NCBI RefSeq assembly: GCF_030373225.1
Contig: NZ_JAUCZG010000029.1
Coordinates: forward strand, 1-58,575
Source: Hydrogenophaga sp.
Lineage (GTDB): Bacteria; Pseudomonadota; Gammaproteobacteria; Burkholderiales; Burkholderiaceae_C
Reading direction: 5' to 3'
Length of the DNA stretch: 58,575 nt
This document shows positions 45,627 through 57,190 of this stretch, one piece after another. The number at the start of each line of letters is the position of its first letter. Position 1 is the first letter of the stretch. Position numbers and translations under genes: made by a program. The notes under the pieces were generated by a model. The model worked only from the letters and a program-made list of their open reading frames with translations. It did no database searches and was not told the DNA's origin.

Positions 45627-47269
45627 ACGTCGATGGCGGCGGCCGAGCCCGCCCGTTTGCGAAGCTCGAACTTCTGGATCTTGCCGGTGCTGGTCTTGGG
45701 CAATTCGCCAAACACCACCGCGCGCGGCACCTTGAAGCCGGCCAGGTGCAGCCTGCAATGCGCCACGATGGACTCGGCCGTGGTGTCGGCCCCGGCCTTG
45801 AGCTCGATGAAGGCGCAGGGCGTCTCGCCCCACTTCGCATCGGCCTTGGCCACCACCGCCGCTGCGAGCACCGCGGGGTGGCGGTAGAGCACGTCCTCCA
45901 CCTCGATCGACGAGATGTTTTCACCGCCGGAGATGATGATGTCCTTGCTGCGGTCCTTGATCTTGAAGTAGCCGTCGGCGTACTGCACCGCCAGGTCGCC
46001 GCTGTGGAACCAGCCGCCGGCAAAGGCCTCGGAGGTCGCCTTCGGGTTCTTCAGGTAACCCTTCATCGCGATGTTGCCCTTGAACATGATCTCGCCCATG
46101 GTCTCGCCGTCCTGCGGCACCGGCAGCAGGGTCTCGGGATCGAGCACGCGAACGTCGCGCTGCAGGTGGTAACGCACACCCTGGCGCGCGTTGAGCCGGG
46201 CTCGTTCGCCGATGTCCAGCGTGTCCCAGGCTTCGTGCTTCGCACACACCGTGGCCGGCCCGTAGACCTCGGTGAGGCCATAAACATGGGTGAGGTCAAA
46301 GCCCATCTGCTCCATGCCTTCGATCATCGAAGCCGGCGGCGCAGCACCCGCCACCATCGCCTTCACCCCGGCCGGCAGACCCAGCTTCATGGCCGCCGGT
46401 GCGTTGACCAGCATGCCGTGCACGATGGGCGCGCCGCAGTAGTGGGTCACCCCGTGGCGGCGCATGGCATCGAAGATCGCCTGCGCTTCCACCCGGCGCA
46501 GGCACACGTTGACCCCTGCGCGCGCGGCCACCGTCCACGGAAAGCACCAGCCGTTGCAGTGGAACATGGGCAGCGTCCAGAGGTACACCGCGTGTTTGGG
46601 CATGTCCCACTCCATCACGTTGGACACCGCGTTCATGGCCGCCCCGCGGTGGTGATACACCACGCCCTTGGGGTTGCCGGTGGTGCCGCTGGTGTAGTTC
46701 AGCGCGATGGCGTCCCACTCGTCGGCCGGCAGGCTCCAGGCAAACGCCGGGTCGCCAGCGGCCAGAAAGGCTTCATAGGTGCTGCTGCCGATGCGCTCGG
46801 ACGCGCCGGTGAACAGCGCATCCTCCACATCGATCACCAGCAGGGGTGCGCCCGACCGGCGCATCGTCAGCGCCTGCTTCAGCGTGAGCGAGAACTCCGG
46901 GTCCACGATCACCACCTTCGCCTCGCCGTGGTCGAGCATGAAGGCAATGGCCTCCGGGTCCAGCCGCGTGTTGAGCGCGTTGAGCACGGCTCCCGCCATG
47001 GGCACGCCGAAATGCGCCTCCACCATGGGCGGCGTGTTGGGCAGCATCACCGCCACGGTGTCGTTCTTGCCGATGCCGGCGCGCTGCAGGGCGCTGGCCA
47101 GGCGCCGGCAGCGCGCGAAGGTCTCGCCCCAGGTCTGGCGCAACTCGCCGTGCACCACCGCCAGGCGATCCGGGTAGACCTCGGCGGTTCGCTCGATGAA
47201 CGACAGCGGGGAAAACGGCGCGAAGTTGGCCTCGTTGCGCGGCAGGTCCTGGTCGAAGATGCTGGTCAT
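45623..47269 (-). CDS. AMP-dependent acyl-CoA synthetase (medium-chain / DmdB-like)
   Basis: An acyl-activating enzyme that makes acyl-CoA from a carboxylic acid, ATP and CoA. The 548 residues include the AMP-binding P-loop YTSGTTGNPKGVVYHH near 190, VYGLTEVYGPATVC near 320, GWFHSGDLA near 415 and the C-terminal Lys in TSTGKIQKFELR. It most resembles the medium-chain and methylmercaptopropionate CoA ligases; substrate is not fixed. ATG at 47269 is chosen from the family N-terminus. Divergent from dnaG. Confidence 0.88.
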   Translation of the reverse strand: MTSIFDQDLPRNEANFAPFSPLSFIERTAEVYPDRLAVVHGELRQTWGETFARCRRLASALQRAGIGKNDTVAVMLPNTPPMVEAHFGVPMAGAVLNALNTRLDPEAIAFMLDHGEAKVVIVDPEFSLTLKQALTMRRSGAPLLVIDVEDALFTGASERIGSSTYEAFLAAGDPAFAWSLPADEWDAIALNYTSGTTGNPKGVVYHHRGAAMNAVSNVMEWDMPKHAVYLWTLPMFHCNGWCFPWTVAARAGVNVCLRRVEAQAIFDAMRRHGVTHYCGAPIVHGMLVNAPAAMKLGLPAGVKAMVAGAAPPASMIEGMEQMGFDLTHVYGLTEVYGPATVCAKHEAWDTLDIGERARLNARQGVRYHLQRDVRVLDPETLLPVPQDGETMGEIMFKGNIAMKGYLKNPKATSEAFAGGWFHSGDLAVQYADGYFKIKDRSKDIIISGGENISSIEVEDVLYRHPAVLAAAVVAKADAKWGETPCAFIELKAGADTTAESIVAHCRLHLAGFKVPRAVVFGELPKTSTGKIQKFELRKRAGSAAAIDV

Positions 47270-47324
47270 GGCGGTTTGTCTCCTGGGGTGGATGGCTCTT
47301 TGGCCCGTGCGAGAGAATACTCCC

Positions 47325-49289
47325 GTGGCCATCCCCCAGACCTTCATCCAGGAACTGCTCAACCGCGTCGACGTGGTCGATGTGGTGGGTCGCTACGTGC
47401 AGCTCAAGAAGGGCGGCGCCAACCTGATGGGCCTGTGCCCGTTCCATGGCGAGAAGTCGCCCTCGTTCAGCGTCAGCCCGACCAAACAGTTCTATCACTG
47501 CTTCGGCTGCGGGGCCAACGGCAATGCCATCGGCTTCCTGATGGAACACGCCGGCATGAGTTTCATCGAGGCAGTGAAAGACCTGGCCCAGCAAACCGGC
47601 ATGCAGATGCCCGAAGACGATGCCTCGCCACAAGACCGCGAGCGCGCCGCACAGCAGCGACAGAAGCAGGTCACGCTGACCGACGTGCTGGAGAAGGCCG
47701 CGCAGGCCTATGCGAAACAACTCAAGGTTGCGCCGCGCGCGGTCGACTACCTCAAGGGCCGCGGCCTCTCGGGCCAGATCGCCAAGACCTTCGGCCTGGG
47801 CTACGCGCCAGAAGGCTGGCGCGCACTGGCCAGCGTGTTCCCCGACTACCAGGACCCGCTGCTGGTCGAGTCCGGCATGGTGATCGAACACGAAGACGAA
47901 AAAGGGGCTGACGGCCAGTCGAAACGCTACGACCGTTTTCGCGATCGCATCATGTTCCCGATCCGCAACGTCAAGGGCGAGTGCATCGGCTTTGGCGGTC
48001 GTGTGCTCGACAAGGGTGAGCCCAAGTACCTGAACTCGCCCGAAACCCCGGTGTTCAGCAAGGGCCGCGAACTCTACGGTCTGTTCGAAGGCCGCACCGC
48101 CATCCGTGTGGCGGGTTATGCGCTGGTGACCGAGGGCTACATGGACGTGGTGGCGCTGGCCCAGCTCGGGTTTGCCAACACGGTGGCCACGCTGGGCACG
48201 GCCTGCACGCCCGACCATGTGCAGAAGCTCTTTCGCTTCACCGACAGCGTGGTGTTCAGCTTCGACGGCGACAACGCCGGCCGGCGGGCCGCACGCAAGG
48301 CGCTCGACGCCGCCCTGCCCCTGGCCACCGACACGCGCAGCGTGAAGTTCCTCTTTCTGCCCGCCGAACACGACCCCGACAGCTTCGTGCGCGCCAACGG
48401 CGAAGCCGCCTTCGCCCAGTGCGTGAAGGAGGCGGTGCCGCTCTCGCGTTTTCTGATCGAAGCGGCCAGCGCCGACTGCGACCTGTCCACCGCCGAAGGC
48501 CGCGCCCGCATGGCCAGCCAGGCGCGACCCCTCTGGAGCGCCCTGCCCGATGGCGCGCTCAAGCGCCAGCTGATCGGCGAGCTGTCCAGCGGCATCGGCA
48601 TCGGCAGCGCCGACCTGCTGCAGCTCTGGCAGCAGACCGGCGCTGGTTCGCGCACGGCCCGGGCAGGCGGGCACACCCCGGCGCCGGCGTCGGGCGACCC
48701 GGGCCACGACGGCAGCCCTTCGTTCGAGGCCTCCGCCGGGGGCTACGAATCCAGCGCCGGCAGCTACCGCGGCGACAGCGGCGGCCACGGCAGGAAGGGC
48801 TACGGAAAATGGCGCAAGGCCCCGCCCCCGCCACCGCGCATGCTCGGCACGCGCCGTGCGGGTGGCAGCCGGGCCGACCGCGCGGTGGCCCTGTTGCTGT
48901 CCAACGCGCAGGCGTGGGACGGCCTGTCGGCCGACGACCACAGCCTGCTGGCCCACCTGCCCGCGCCGCACGGAGCGCTGTTCGCCTGGCTCGAGGCCCA
49001 GTTGCACGAACACGGCCCCCAGCCCTGGGCCGCCTTGCGCGAAGCGCTGCGGGGGCACGAACACGAGGCGTTCGGCTGCACCCAGGTGGAGCAGGTGCCG
49101 CCCAGTGACGACCCCGCCTCCGAGCAATCGGAACTCACCGACGTGATGAACCGCCTGCGCCGCGACGCGCTGGAAGAGCAGGCGAGCCAGCTGGCCACCC
49201 GGGTGGCCGAGGGCGACGCGGCTGCCCTGAGCGACTACAAACGGGTCCGGGACCAGCTCGCCGCACTGAAAACCAGCGCCGCCAACTAG
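47325..49289 (+). CDS. dnaG: DNA primase
   Basis: DnaG makes RNA primers for replication. The 654-residue protein has the CHC2 zinc finger (C38, H41, C59, C62), the TOPRIM catalytic core (VTEGYMDVVALAQLG near 268 and FSFDGDNAGRRAA near 310) and a C-terminal DnaB-interacting region. A Gly/Ser/Pro-rich linker of about 70 residues lies near 445-515. The start is GTG at 47325, giving MAIPQTFIQELLNRVDVVDVV. Followed by rpoD, as in the conserved macromolecular synthesis order. Confidence 0.96.
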   Translation: MAIPQTFIQELLNRVDVVDVVGRYVQLKKGGANLMGLCPFHGEKSPSFSVSPTKQFYHCFGCGANGNAIGFLMEHAGMSFIEAVKDLAQQTGMQMPEDDASPQDRERAAQQRQKQVTLTDVLEKAAQAYAKQLKVAPRAVDYLKGRGLSGQIAKTFGLGYAPEGWRALASVFPDYQDPLLVESGMVIEHEDEKGADGQSKRYDRFRDRIMFPIRNVKGECIGFGGRVLDKGEPKYLNSPETPVFSKGRELYGLFEGRTAIRVAGYALVTEGYMDVVALAQLGFANTVATLGTACTPDHVQKLFRFTDSVVFSFDGDNAGRRAARKALDAALPLATDTRSVKFLFLPAEHDPDSFVRANGEAAFAQCVKEAVPLSRFLIEAASADCDLSTAEGRARMASQARPLWSALPDGALKRQLIGELSSGIGIGSADLLQLWQQTGAGSRTARAGGHTPAPASGDPGHDGSPSFEASAGGYESSAGSYRGDSGGHGRKGYGKWRKAPPPPPRMLGTRRAGGSRADRAVALLLSNAQAWDGLSADDHSLLAHLPAPHGALFAWLEAQLHEHGPQPWAALREALRGHEHEAFGCTQVEQVPPSDDPASEQSELTDVMNRLRRDALEEQASQLATRVAEGDAAALSDYKRVRDQLAALKTSAAN

Positions 49290-49607
49290 CCAAAAGCGGC
49301 CCGCGGGGTATAATCCGCGGCTTTGCACCGCAAGCGCGACAGCAGCACCTCCGGCATCGGCCCGGCCCTTTGACAAGGGCTGCAAGGACACTCCTCCTGG
49401 CCACCTCAGCGACCCGACCCGGGCCTGACGGAACCCCGCAAGGACTGCACACCAAATGTTCGCCCCAACAGCTTGCAGGCCTGCCCTTTCCGGCGAAAGG
49501 CAGGCGTTGTGCCCAACAAAATCACCGGGACGGACCGCGCCGCGCGGCCTTCAGGCGTTTTTTGTGTGTTCTGCCGGTTCCAAGTTCGACATTTTTCTGA
49601 GGTCCTC
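49290..49607 (+). promoter_or_regulatory. rpoD promoter and long leader
   Basis: This 318-base gap holds no gene. A perfect TATAAT (49309-49314) sits between CCGCGG repeats (49301-49306 and 49315-49320). The 18-base element 49309-49326 recurs ahead of efp. A stable hairpin (49479-49505, GCCTGCCCTTT paired with AAAGGCAGGC, one bulge) and a GCCTTCAGGCGTTTTTT segment near 49549 lie in the leader and could cause attenuation; this is untested. Confidence 0.5.
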
Positions 49608-51950
<2,343 letters not shown>

Positions 51951-51964
51951 GGCGGGGTCGCTCA

Positions 51965-51998
51965 AGAAAAAGGGAGCCGCTGGCTCCCTTTTTTTTGC
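51965..51998 (+). terminator. Terminator after rpoD
   Basis: AAAAAGGGAGCC, loop GCT, GGCTCCCTTTTTTTT: a strong stem with T and A runs on both sides, so it can serve both rpoD and the convergent helicase gene. Confidence 0.9.
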
Positions 51999-52021
51999 CT
52001 CGGAACAGGTCAGTGGCCGGG

Positions 52022-53884
52022 TCAGGGAGCACCGAACTGCTGCGCCACCGCTTCCAGCGAGTTTTGTACCCGCTGCACCATGGCAGACGGGCCCGCCGCT
52101 GACAACACCAGTTCGTGCGTGGCCCGGGTCATGCCCACATAGAGCAGCCGGACTTCTTCTTCAATGGCTTCGTCCTTGAAGGGCATGGCATCGAGTGCGG
52201 CCACGATCACCAGCGGGAACTCCAGCCCCTTGGCGCTGTGCAGCGTCAACAGCTTGACGCTCGGTCTGGTCCAGTTGAACGCCCTGAAGTTCTGGTCGTT
52301 CATGGACTGCACTGCGATGCGCCTGCGCCGCAGCGCAGCAGCCACATCGTCCATGTGCCGCTTGATGCGAAACAGCACCGCCACGTCGTCCAGTGCCCGC
52401 CCTGCGGCCAGCGCCTGCTCGATGCGCTCGGCCACCAGTTCGGCCTCTTCACGCGCGTTACCCGCCAGCATCAGCACCGGCACTGGCCCGCGCCGCCCAG
52501 CGCTTGCGGGCAGCACCGACTGCACCGCCTCGTCGGTTTCAGCCCGATCGGACAGCAAACTCTGCGCACAGTGCATGGCCAGCGCCAGCACCTCCGCCGT
52601 GTTGCGGTAGTTGAGCTTGAGCACGCTGGTGCGCCCCTGGGCCTGAATGCCCACGCTGGCAAAGTTGAACTTGCGGCGCTTCTTCTGGTAGATCGACTGG
52701 GCGTCGTCGTACAGCACCAGCAGCGAGTTCGTGGCCGGCGTCACCATGCGCGCGGCCATCTGCAACCAGGCGTCCTCAAAGTCGTGTGCCTCGTCGATCA
52801 ACAGCGCCGTGTACTGACCCGCCGGCACCAAGCCCGAGGCCACCGAGCGGTTGACGGTGTCGGCCAGGGCTTCGAAATAGGCGCTGCCCGACAAACCAGC
52901 GGGTACCTCCAGCTGGTAGGCGCGCACCAAGTCCTGGCACCAGCTGTGGAAGGTGCGCACCGCCACGCGCTCGTCCACACCCCGCAGGCGCAACTGGCCT
53001 TCGATGCGTTGCGACAGCGTGCGGTTGAAACAGAGCACCAGGATCGGTCGGTCGGCTTGCGCCGCAGCCGCCAGTTGCTGCGCCCGGAACACCAGGATCA
53101 TGGTCTTGCCCGACCCGGCCGAGCCGTGGATGACCCGGTGCCCTTCGCCCAGGGTGCGCGCCACCTGCTCCTGCTGCAGGTCCATCACCTGCATCAGGTC
53201 GGGCAATGCCAGTGCAGGCGAAGCTTCCCCGTCTTCAAGCAGGGAAGGCTGTTGTTGCACGCGGATTTCAGGAAACAGGTGCCAGCGGACGCGGTCGCGC
53301 TGCGGCAGCGACAACGTGTGCGGGTAGTTCACCGTGAACATGCCCCAGAGCTTGCTCTGGAAGCTGGCTTCATCCACCGCCTCGTCCAGATCGTCCCGCA
53401 TCAGCACCTGGTTCCTGGGGAACAGACTGTGAAATTCCAGACCAGCCACATCCTTGTCGGCCAAACCCGAAAACACAGCGCCCCAGCCGTAAGGAAACAG
53501 CAACTTGCCCCTGAATGGACCGTCGGCATGCACCAGCAACGGGTCGCGCGCCATCAGGTCCACCAGCTCCATGGCGTAGTCGCGCGCCTGGCGCAGCGGG
53601 TTGGCCTCGGTAACCAGCCCACGCTCGGTCTTGAGCTCCACGCTGTCGCGGTTGGCCTTGGACAGCGTGGCCCGCTTCCAGTGCTTCACCTCCAGGATCA
53701 GGATGCCCTGGCGCGGGCTCAAGACCACAAAGTCGGGCTGCCTGGCCTTGGGGCCCAGCGGCACGTCGTGCCAGACCATGTAGTCGTCGGACAGGCTGCG
53801 TTTGAGCTGGTGCAACACCAGGCGCTCGCCCGCGTTCGCACATCGCTTGTCAATGTGGGTGAGTCCCTGGGGAAAGATGGCCAT
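52022..53884 (-). CDS. NERD-domain superfamily I (UvrD-like) helicase
   Basis: The 620-residue protein joins an N-terminal NERD nuclease-related domain (about 10-125; GERLVLHQLKRSL, QPDFVVLSPRQGILILEVKHWK with the Asp and Glu-x-Lys core) to a UvrD/PcrA-type helicase. Walker A GSAGSGKT is near 256, DEAH box LLIDEAHDFEDAW near 363 and motif V/VI VKLLTLHSAKGLEF and LLYVGMTRATHELVLSA near 545-600. ATG at 53884 lies 3 bases after the methyltransferase stop, so the two are coupled. Such helicases occur in phage-defence loci; role here is inference. Confidence 0.85.
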   Translation of the reverse strand: MAIFPQGLTHIDKRCANAGERLVLHQLKRSLSDDYMVWHDVPLGPKARQPDFVVLSPRQGILILEVKHWKRATLSKANRDSVELKTERGLVTEANPLRQARDYAMELVDLMARDPLLVHADGPFRGKLLFPYGWGAVFSGLADKDVAGLEFHSLFPRNQVLMRDDLDEAVDEASFQSKLWGMFTVNYPHTLSLPQRDRVRWHLFPEIRVQQQPSLLEDGEASPALALPDLMQVMDLQQEQVARTLGEGHRVIHGSAGSGKTMILVFRAQQLAAAAQADRPILVLCFNRTLSQRIEGQLRLRGVDERVAVRTFHSWCQDLVRAYQLEVPAGLSGSAYFEALADTVNRSVASGLVPAGQYTALLIDEAHDFEDAWLQMAARMVTPATNSLLVLYDDAQSIYQKKRRKFNFASVGIQAQGRTSVLKLNYRNTAEVLALAMHCAQSLLSDRAETDEAVQSVLPASAGRRGPVPVLMLAGNAREEAELVAERIEQALAAGRALDDVAVLFRIKRHMDDVAAALRRRRIAVQSMNDQNFRAFNWTRPSVKLLTLHSAKGLEFPLVIVAALDAMPFKDEAIEEEVRLLYVGMTRATHELVLSAAGPSAMVQRVQNSLEAVAQQFGAP

Positions 53885-53887
53885 CGT

Positions 53888-55423
53888 TCAGCGTCCGTCA
53901 GATGCTTCGGCCAGCTCGACGCCGAGGTCGCCCGCAATCAACTTGAACTGCTCCAGCGCGGCTTGCAGGTCTTCCACGATCTCCTGCGCGATCACGCCCG
54001 GCGCTGGCAGGTTGTCGCTGTCGGCCAGCGAGTCGTCTTTGAGCCAGAAGATGTCCAGGCTCGCCTTGTCACGCGCTGCGATGTCTTCATAGGTGTAGGC
54101 GCGCCAGCGGCCTTCCGGCCTCGTTCGGCCTGAGCCTGTCGAAGGCTCTGCGCTCCAGGTAGCGGCGCGCTGGTTGCGGTTGGCCGCGCTGTAGAGCGCA
54201 ACGAACTCGTCCAGGTGCTCGCGCTTGAGCGGGTTGGTCTTGAGTGTGAAGTGCTGGTTGGTGCGCAGGTCGTAGATCCAGAGCTTCTTTGTCCAAGGCG
54301 TTTCGCTGGCGGGCTTCTTGTCGAAGAACAACACGTTGGCTTTAACACCCTGCGCGTAGAACAAGCCGGTGGGCAGGCGCAGCAGCGTGTGCAGGTCGCA
54401 TTCCTGCATCAAACGGCGGCGGATGATTTCGCCCGCTCCGCCTTCAAACAACACGTTGTCGGGCAGCACCACCGCCGCCCGGCCGTTGGTGGCCAGCAGC
54501 GTCTTGATGTGTTGCACAAAGTTGAGCTGCTTGTTGCTCGTGGTGGCCCAGAAATCGTCGCGCTCGATGATGTCTTTCTCGGTGCTCGTGCGGCCGTCTT
54601 CACCCACGATCACGGTGCTGCTTTTTTTGCCGAACGGCGGGTTGGCCAGCACCACGTCAAAGCGCGCGCCGGGGTCGGTTCCCAGTGCATCACCCACCAC
54701 CACCGGCACCGACTTTTCAGAGCCGATGCCGTGCAGCATCAGGTTCATGGCGCACACACGCGCTGTGGCCTGCACCAGCTCGTAGCCGGTGAACGCCTTT
54801 TCCTTCAGGTGTTTGAGCTGGTCGCGCGTGAGGTTCTTGTGGTGCGCGGTGATGTGGTTGTGCGCGGTGAACAAAAAGCCGCCGGTGCCACAGGCCGGGT
54901 CGCAGATCGACTCGCCCGGCTGCGGTGCGATGCAGTCCACCATGGCCTGGATGAGCGCGCGCGGCGTGAAGTATTGGCCCGCGCCGCTCTTGGTGTCTTG
55001 CGCGTTGCGCTCCAGAAGGCCCTCGTAGGCATCGCCCTTCACGTCCGCGCCCAGGATGGTCCAGGTCTCGGTGTCGATGAGGTCGGCCACCACACGGCGC
55101 AGCTTGGCCGGGTCTTGAAACTTGTTTTGCGCCTTGGCGAAGATCAGCCCCAGCGTGCCGCGCTCCATGCCCAGCCGGTCCAGCGTGTGGCGGTAGTGGT
55201 CAAACAGCGCATCACCATCACGCGCCAGCAGCGACGGCCAGCCATAGCCCTCGGGCACGATGCTCGGCTGGTTGTGCGGCGGTTTGCTGCGCTCATCGGC
55301 CATCTTCAGGAACAGCAGGTAGGTGAGCTGCTCCACGTAGTCGCCATAGCTCATGCCGTCGTCGCGCAGCACGTTGCAGTAGTTCCAGAGCTTCTGGACG
55401 AGGGAGTGGGTGTTGGTGTTCAT
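53888..55423 (-). CDS. hsdM: Type I DNA N6-adenine methyltransferase subunit (HsdM)
   Basis: HsdM methylates adenine in type I restriction-modification. The 511 residues include the N-terminal helical domain (1-130), GAGQYFTPRALI (147-158), SAM-binding DPACGTGG (175-182) and catalytic NPPF (261-264). Near residues 426-433 the protein carries a stretch, PSTGSGRTRP, encoded by a dispersed-repeat-like sequence (54124-54145), which disturbs the usual spacing before PEGRWRAYTYEDI. No HsdS or HsdR gene is in the window. Stop and start spacing to its neighbours (7 and 3 bases) shows one operon with the winged-helix and helicase genes. Confidence 0.9.
   Translation of the reverse strand: MNTNTHSLVQKLWNYCNVLRDDGMSYGDYVEQLTYLLFLKMADERSKPPHNQPSIVPEGYGWPSLLARDGDALFDHYRHTLDRLGMERGTLGLIFAKAQNKFQDPAKLRRVVADLIDTETWTILGADVKGDAYEGLLERNAQDTKSGAGQYFTPRALIQAMVDCIAPQPGESICDPACGTGGFLFTAHNHITAHHKNLTRDQLKHLKEKAFTGYELVQATARVCAMNLMLHGIGSEKSVPVVVGDALGTDPGARFDVVLANPPFGKKSSTVIVGEDGRTSTEKDIIERDDFWATTSNKQLNFVQHIKTLLATNGRAAVVLPDNVLFEGGAGEIIRRRLMQECDLHTLLRLPTGLFYAQGVKANVLFFDKKPASETPWTKKLWIYDLRTNQHFTLKTNPLKREHLDEFVALYSAANRNQRAATWSAEPSTGSGRTRPEGRWRAYTYEDIAARDKASLDIFWLKDDSLADSDNLPAPGVIAQEIVEDLQAALEQFKLIAGDLGVELAEASDGR
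54120..54147. repeat. Dispersed GC-rich repeat inserted in frame within hsdM
   Basis: On the minus strand CCTTCGACAGGCTCAGG plus CCGAACGA matches the very common intergenic repeat of proteobacteria built on this core. Here it lies inside the hsdM coding sequence without breaking the frame. No second copy was noticed in the window. Confidence 0.6.
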
Positions 55424-55430
55424 GTCGGTT

Positions 55431-56084
55431 TCAGCCCTTTGGGGCGGGCTTGGGTGATCTGGGCGCGTTCGGGTCGAGGATAGCGGCCAGCCTGTCCATC
55501 GCCATGCCCCGTTCTCGGGCGCGCCCAACGCGCAATGCGTCGAACAGGGCCAGCATCTCATAGAGCCTGGCGTCGCTAGTTGCCGCAAACGGCACGTTGG
55601 GATGCAAGGGCTCAATACCCAGACCTCGAACCTGGCCGTTCGGGTGAGGCCATACGTAGTCGTTGGAGCCAGGTGCAAACACGCCTGCAAAAGCGGGGGC
55701 GCTGTGGCTGGTTGGAACGCCAACAGCCATTGGCATGCGGTCTGGCACAAAGACGAAGCGCGCGCCGTGAATGACGAACTCCGCAAGAAAGCGGTCGTGG
55801 GGACGAACCGGATTGCCAGAAGCATTTGCCTGAAGCCCCCGGTGCCGCCGCTGCTTCACCGGATGAATGTCCTGGCCCAGCAGCTCCGAGCGAGCCCCCT
55901 CACCCGACAGGTCCGCCGTGCCGTTCTCCAGCAGCAATCCGGATCGCAAACACCGTTGCACACCCGCATGCGCCTCGGACGCACTCAGCCCCAGTTCTCT
56001 GGCCAACCGCGCGTAGGTCCACCGCTCGCTGCCAATGGCAACCAGCTTGAGCGCAACCAACAAGTCTTGGGGTTTCAGCAGCAT
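55431..56084 (-). CDS. Winged helix-turn-helix protein of unknown function
   Basis: A 217-residue protein. The N-terminal ~60 residues form a helix-turn-helix (LLVALKLVAIGSERWTYARLARELGLSASEAHAGVQRC). The rest has no named domain but shows features of a recurrent family: FVIHGARFVFVP, GVPTSHSAPAFA, VWPHPNGQVRG and GRARERGMAMDRL. The N-terminus starts at ATG 56084. Seven bases separate it from hsdM downstream, and it probably regulates or assists that operon. Function unknown. Confidence 0.7.
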   Translation of the reverse strand: MLLKPQDLLVALKLVAIGSERWTYARLARELGLSASEAHAGVQRCLRSGLLLENGTADLSGEGARSELLGQDIHPVKQRRHRGLQANASGNPVRPHDRFLAEFVIHGARFVFVPDRMPMAVGVPTSHSAPAFAGVFAPGSNDYVWPHPNGQVRGLGIEPLHPNVPFAATSDARLYEMLALFDALRVGRARERGMAMDRLAAILDPNAPRSPKPAPKG

Positions 56085-56170
56085 TAGTCTTTATTCGCGA
56101 ATTGCGAACAAATTCTATCGCCAGCGAGCCCTATTCAAACCATCTGCCAAGCTCAGGGGAACTCTGCCCT

Positions 56171-56698
56171 TCAATCGCTAGAGGACTGAGGCGCCTTTTT
56201 GGCTCGTTTGACTGCGGGCTTGCGAGCAACCAGCTTGGCGACCCGCTCTCCTTTGGGCGAAGCCAAGTCGGCAAACGACACAGACGGCAGCAAAAATGGC
56301 CCATGTACCGAGCGGCTTGTGATGGTCACGACCAATTCCCGAACAGCACCGAAAAGCAGGGACACACCATTCACCATCGCACGTACCCGTCTTTCTTCGG
56401 CCTGCCCTTCCGCTTGGACCAGATGCATGCGAACCAACCCACGCGCATTGACCTGAACCACGTAAGGCGCCTGTTCGTCGGCCTTGGGGCCAACCTTCAG
56501 CAACAGGCGGACACCGTAGTCGGAATACCGCTCTTCCTCAGCAAACAGCTCGATACCAACCTCGGCTGAGATGTTCAGCTTTCCCGGGAAAAAAACCAAG
56601 GTTGGGGAGGCATCCGGATCGGCCTTGTAGCCCTGAACAGGCTGTACGGAGACACCGTCAAAAACGTACTCCAGCAGTTGCAAAGGACTAAGCTGCAC
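56171..56698 (-). CDS. SecB-like chaperone of a toxin-antitoxin-chaperone module
   Basis: SecB-like proteins of TAC modules hold the antitoxin in an active form. The 175 residues show SecB-type landmarks: GVSLLFGAVRELV (111-123, the FGPYAREhh-like segment) and HGPFLLPSVSF (132-142, like the PPLNLAPVNF segment of SecB). A Lys-rich tail (159-168) ends the protein. The start is GTG at 56698, which overlaps the antitoxin stop by 11 bases, as expected for translational coupling. Similarity is structural and low, so the assignment rests on these motifs plus position after a toxin-antitoxin pair. Confidence 0.72.
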   Translation of the reverse strand: MQLSPLQLLEYVFDGVSVQPVQGYKADPDASPTLVFFPGKLNISAEVGIELFAEEERYSDYGVRLLLKVGPKADEQAPYVVQVNARGLVRMHLVQAEGQAEERRVRAMVNGVSLLFGAVRELVVTITSRSVHGPFLLPSVSFADLASPKGERVAKLVARKPAVKRAKKAPQSSSD

Positions 56699-57164
56699 AG
56701 GCTTCCTCCAGCACCATGAATTCGTGGTTCGAGGCGTCGAACGTCAAGCCCATGTGCTGAACCTCATACGCGCCGTGGAAGCGCTGCTGAACAGGCTTCA
56801 TGGTCTTGCGACTCATCCAGGACTGAATGTCGGGCTCGTCCTGCATCTCCAGGGTCAGCGCCGTGCGCTGGGTCCAGGGTTGCGATGCGGACGATACATC
56901 CGCCTTCCGAAACACCGTATCAAACGTGTACCCAAGTGCACCAGCCACAGTGGCAATCGTTTGCACCGTGATGTTTTCTTGCCCGGAGAGCACCTGCGAC
57001 ACGCGCGCCCGGCTCCACCCCAGCTTGCGGGCCAGGTCAGCGCGCGACACGTCAGCGTGATTCAGCAGCAGGGTCAGGTCGGCCGCCACGTCCACGGCCT
57101 TCAGCTCATCGGCCAGCCCTTTGTGGGCAGCAATCAGGTCGCCAAACAGCGGTTTGTGTGCCAT
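56688..57164 (-). CDS. higA: HigA-like antitoxin with long C-terminal tail
   Basis: An XRE-family DNA-binding antitoxin. The helix-turn-helix is at residues 39-60 (VSRADLARKLGWSRARVSQVLS), followed by VQTIATVAGALGYTFDTVF. HigA proteins of simple pairs are about 100 residues; this one has 158, with a tail (about 95-158) rich in hydrophobic and aromatic residues (W97, W116, F129, Y133, F142, F149), as in the chaperone-addiction tails of TAC antitoxins. ATG at 57164 lies 26 bases after the toxin stop. Confidence 0.82.
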   Translation of the reverse strand: MAHKPLFGDLIAAHKGLADELKAVDVAADLTLLLNHADVSRADLARKLGWSRARVSQVLSGQENITVQTIATVAGALGYTFDTVFRKADVSSASQPWTQRTALTLEMQDEPDIQSWMSRKTMKPVQQRFHGAYEVQHMGLTFDASNHEFMVLEEACAA

Positions 57165-57190
57165 GTCATGTTCTCGCTTCGATCAATCAG

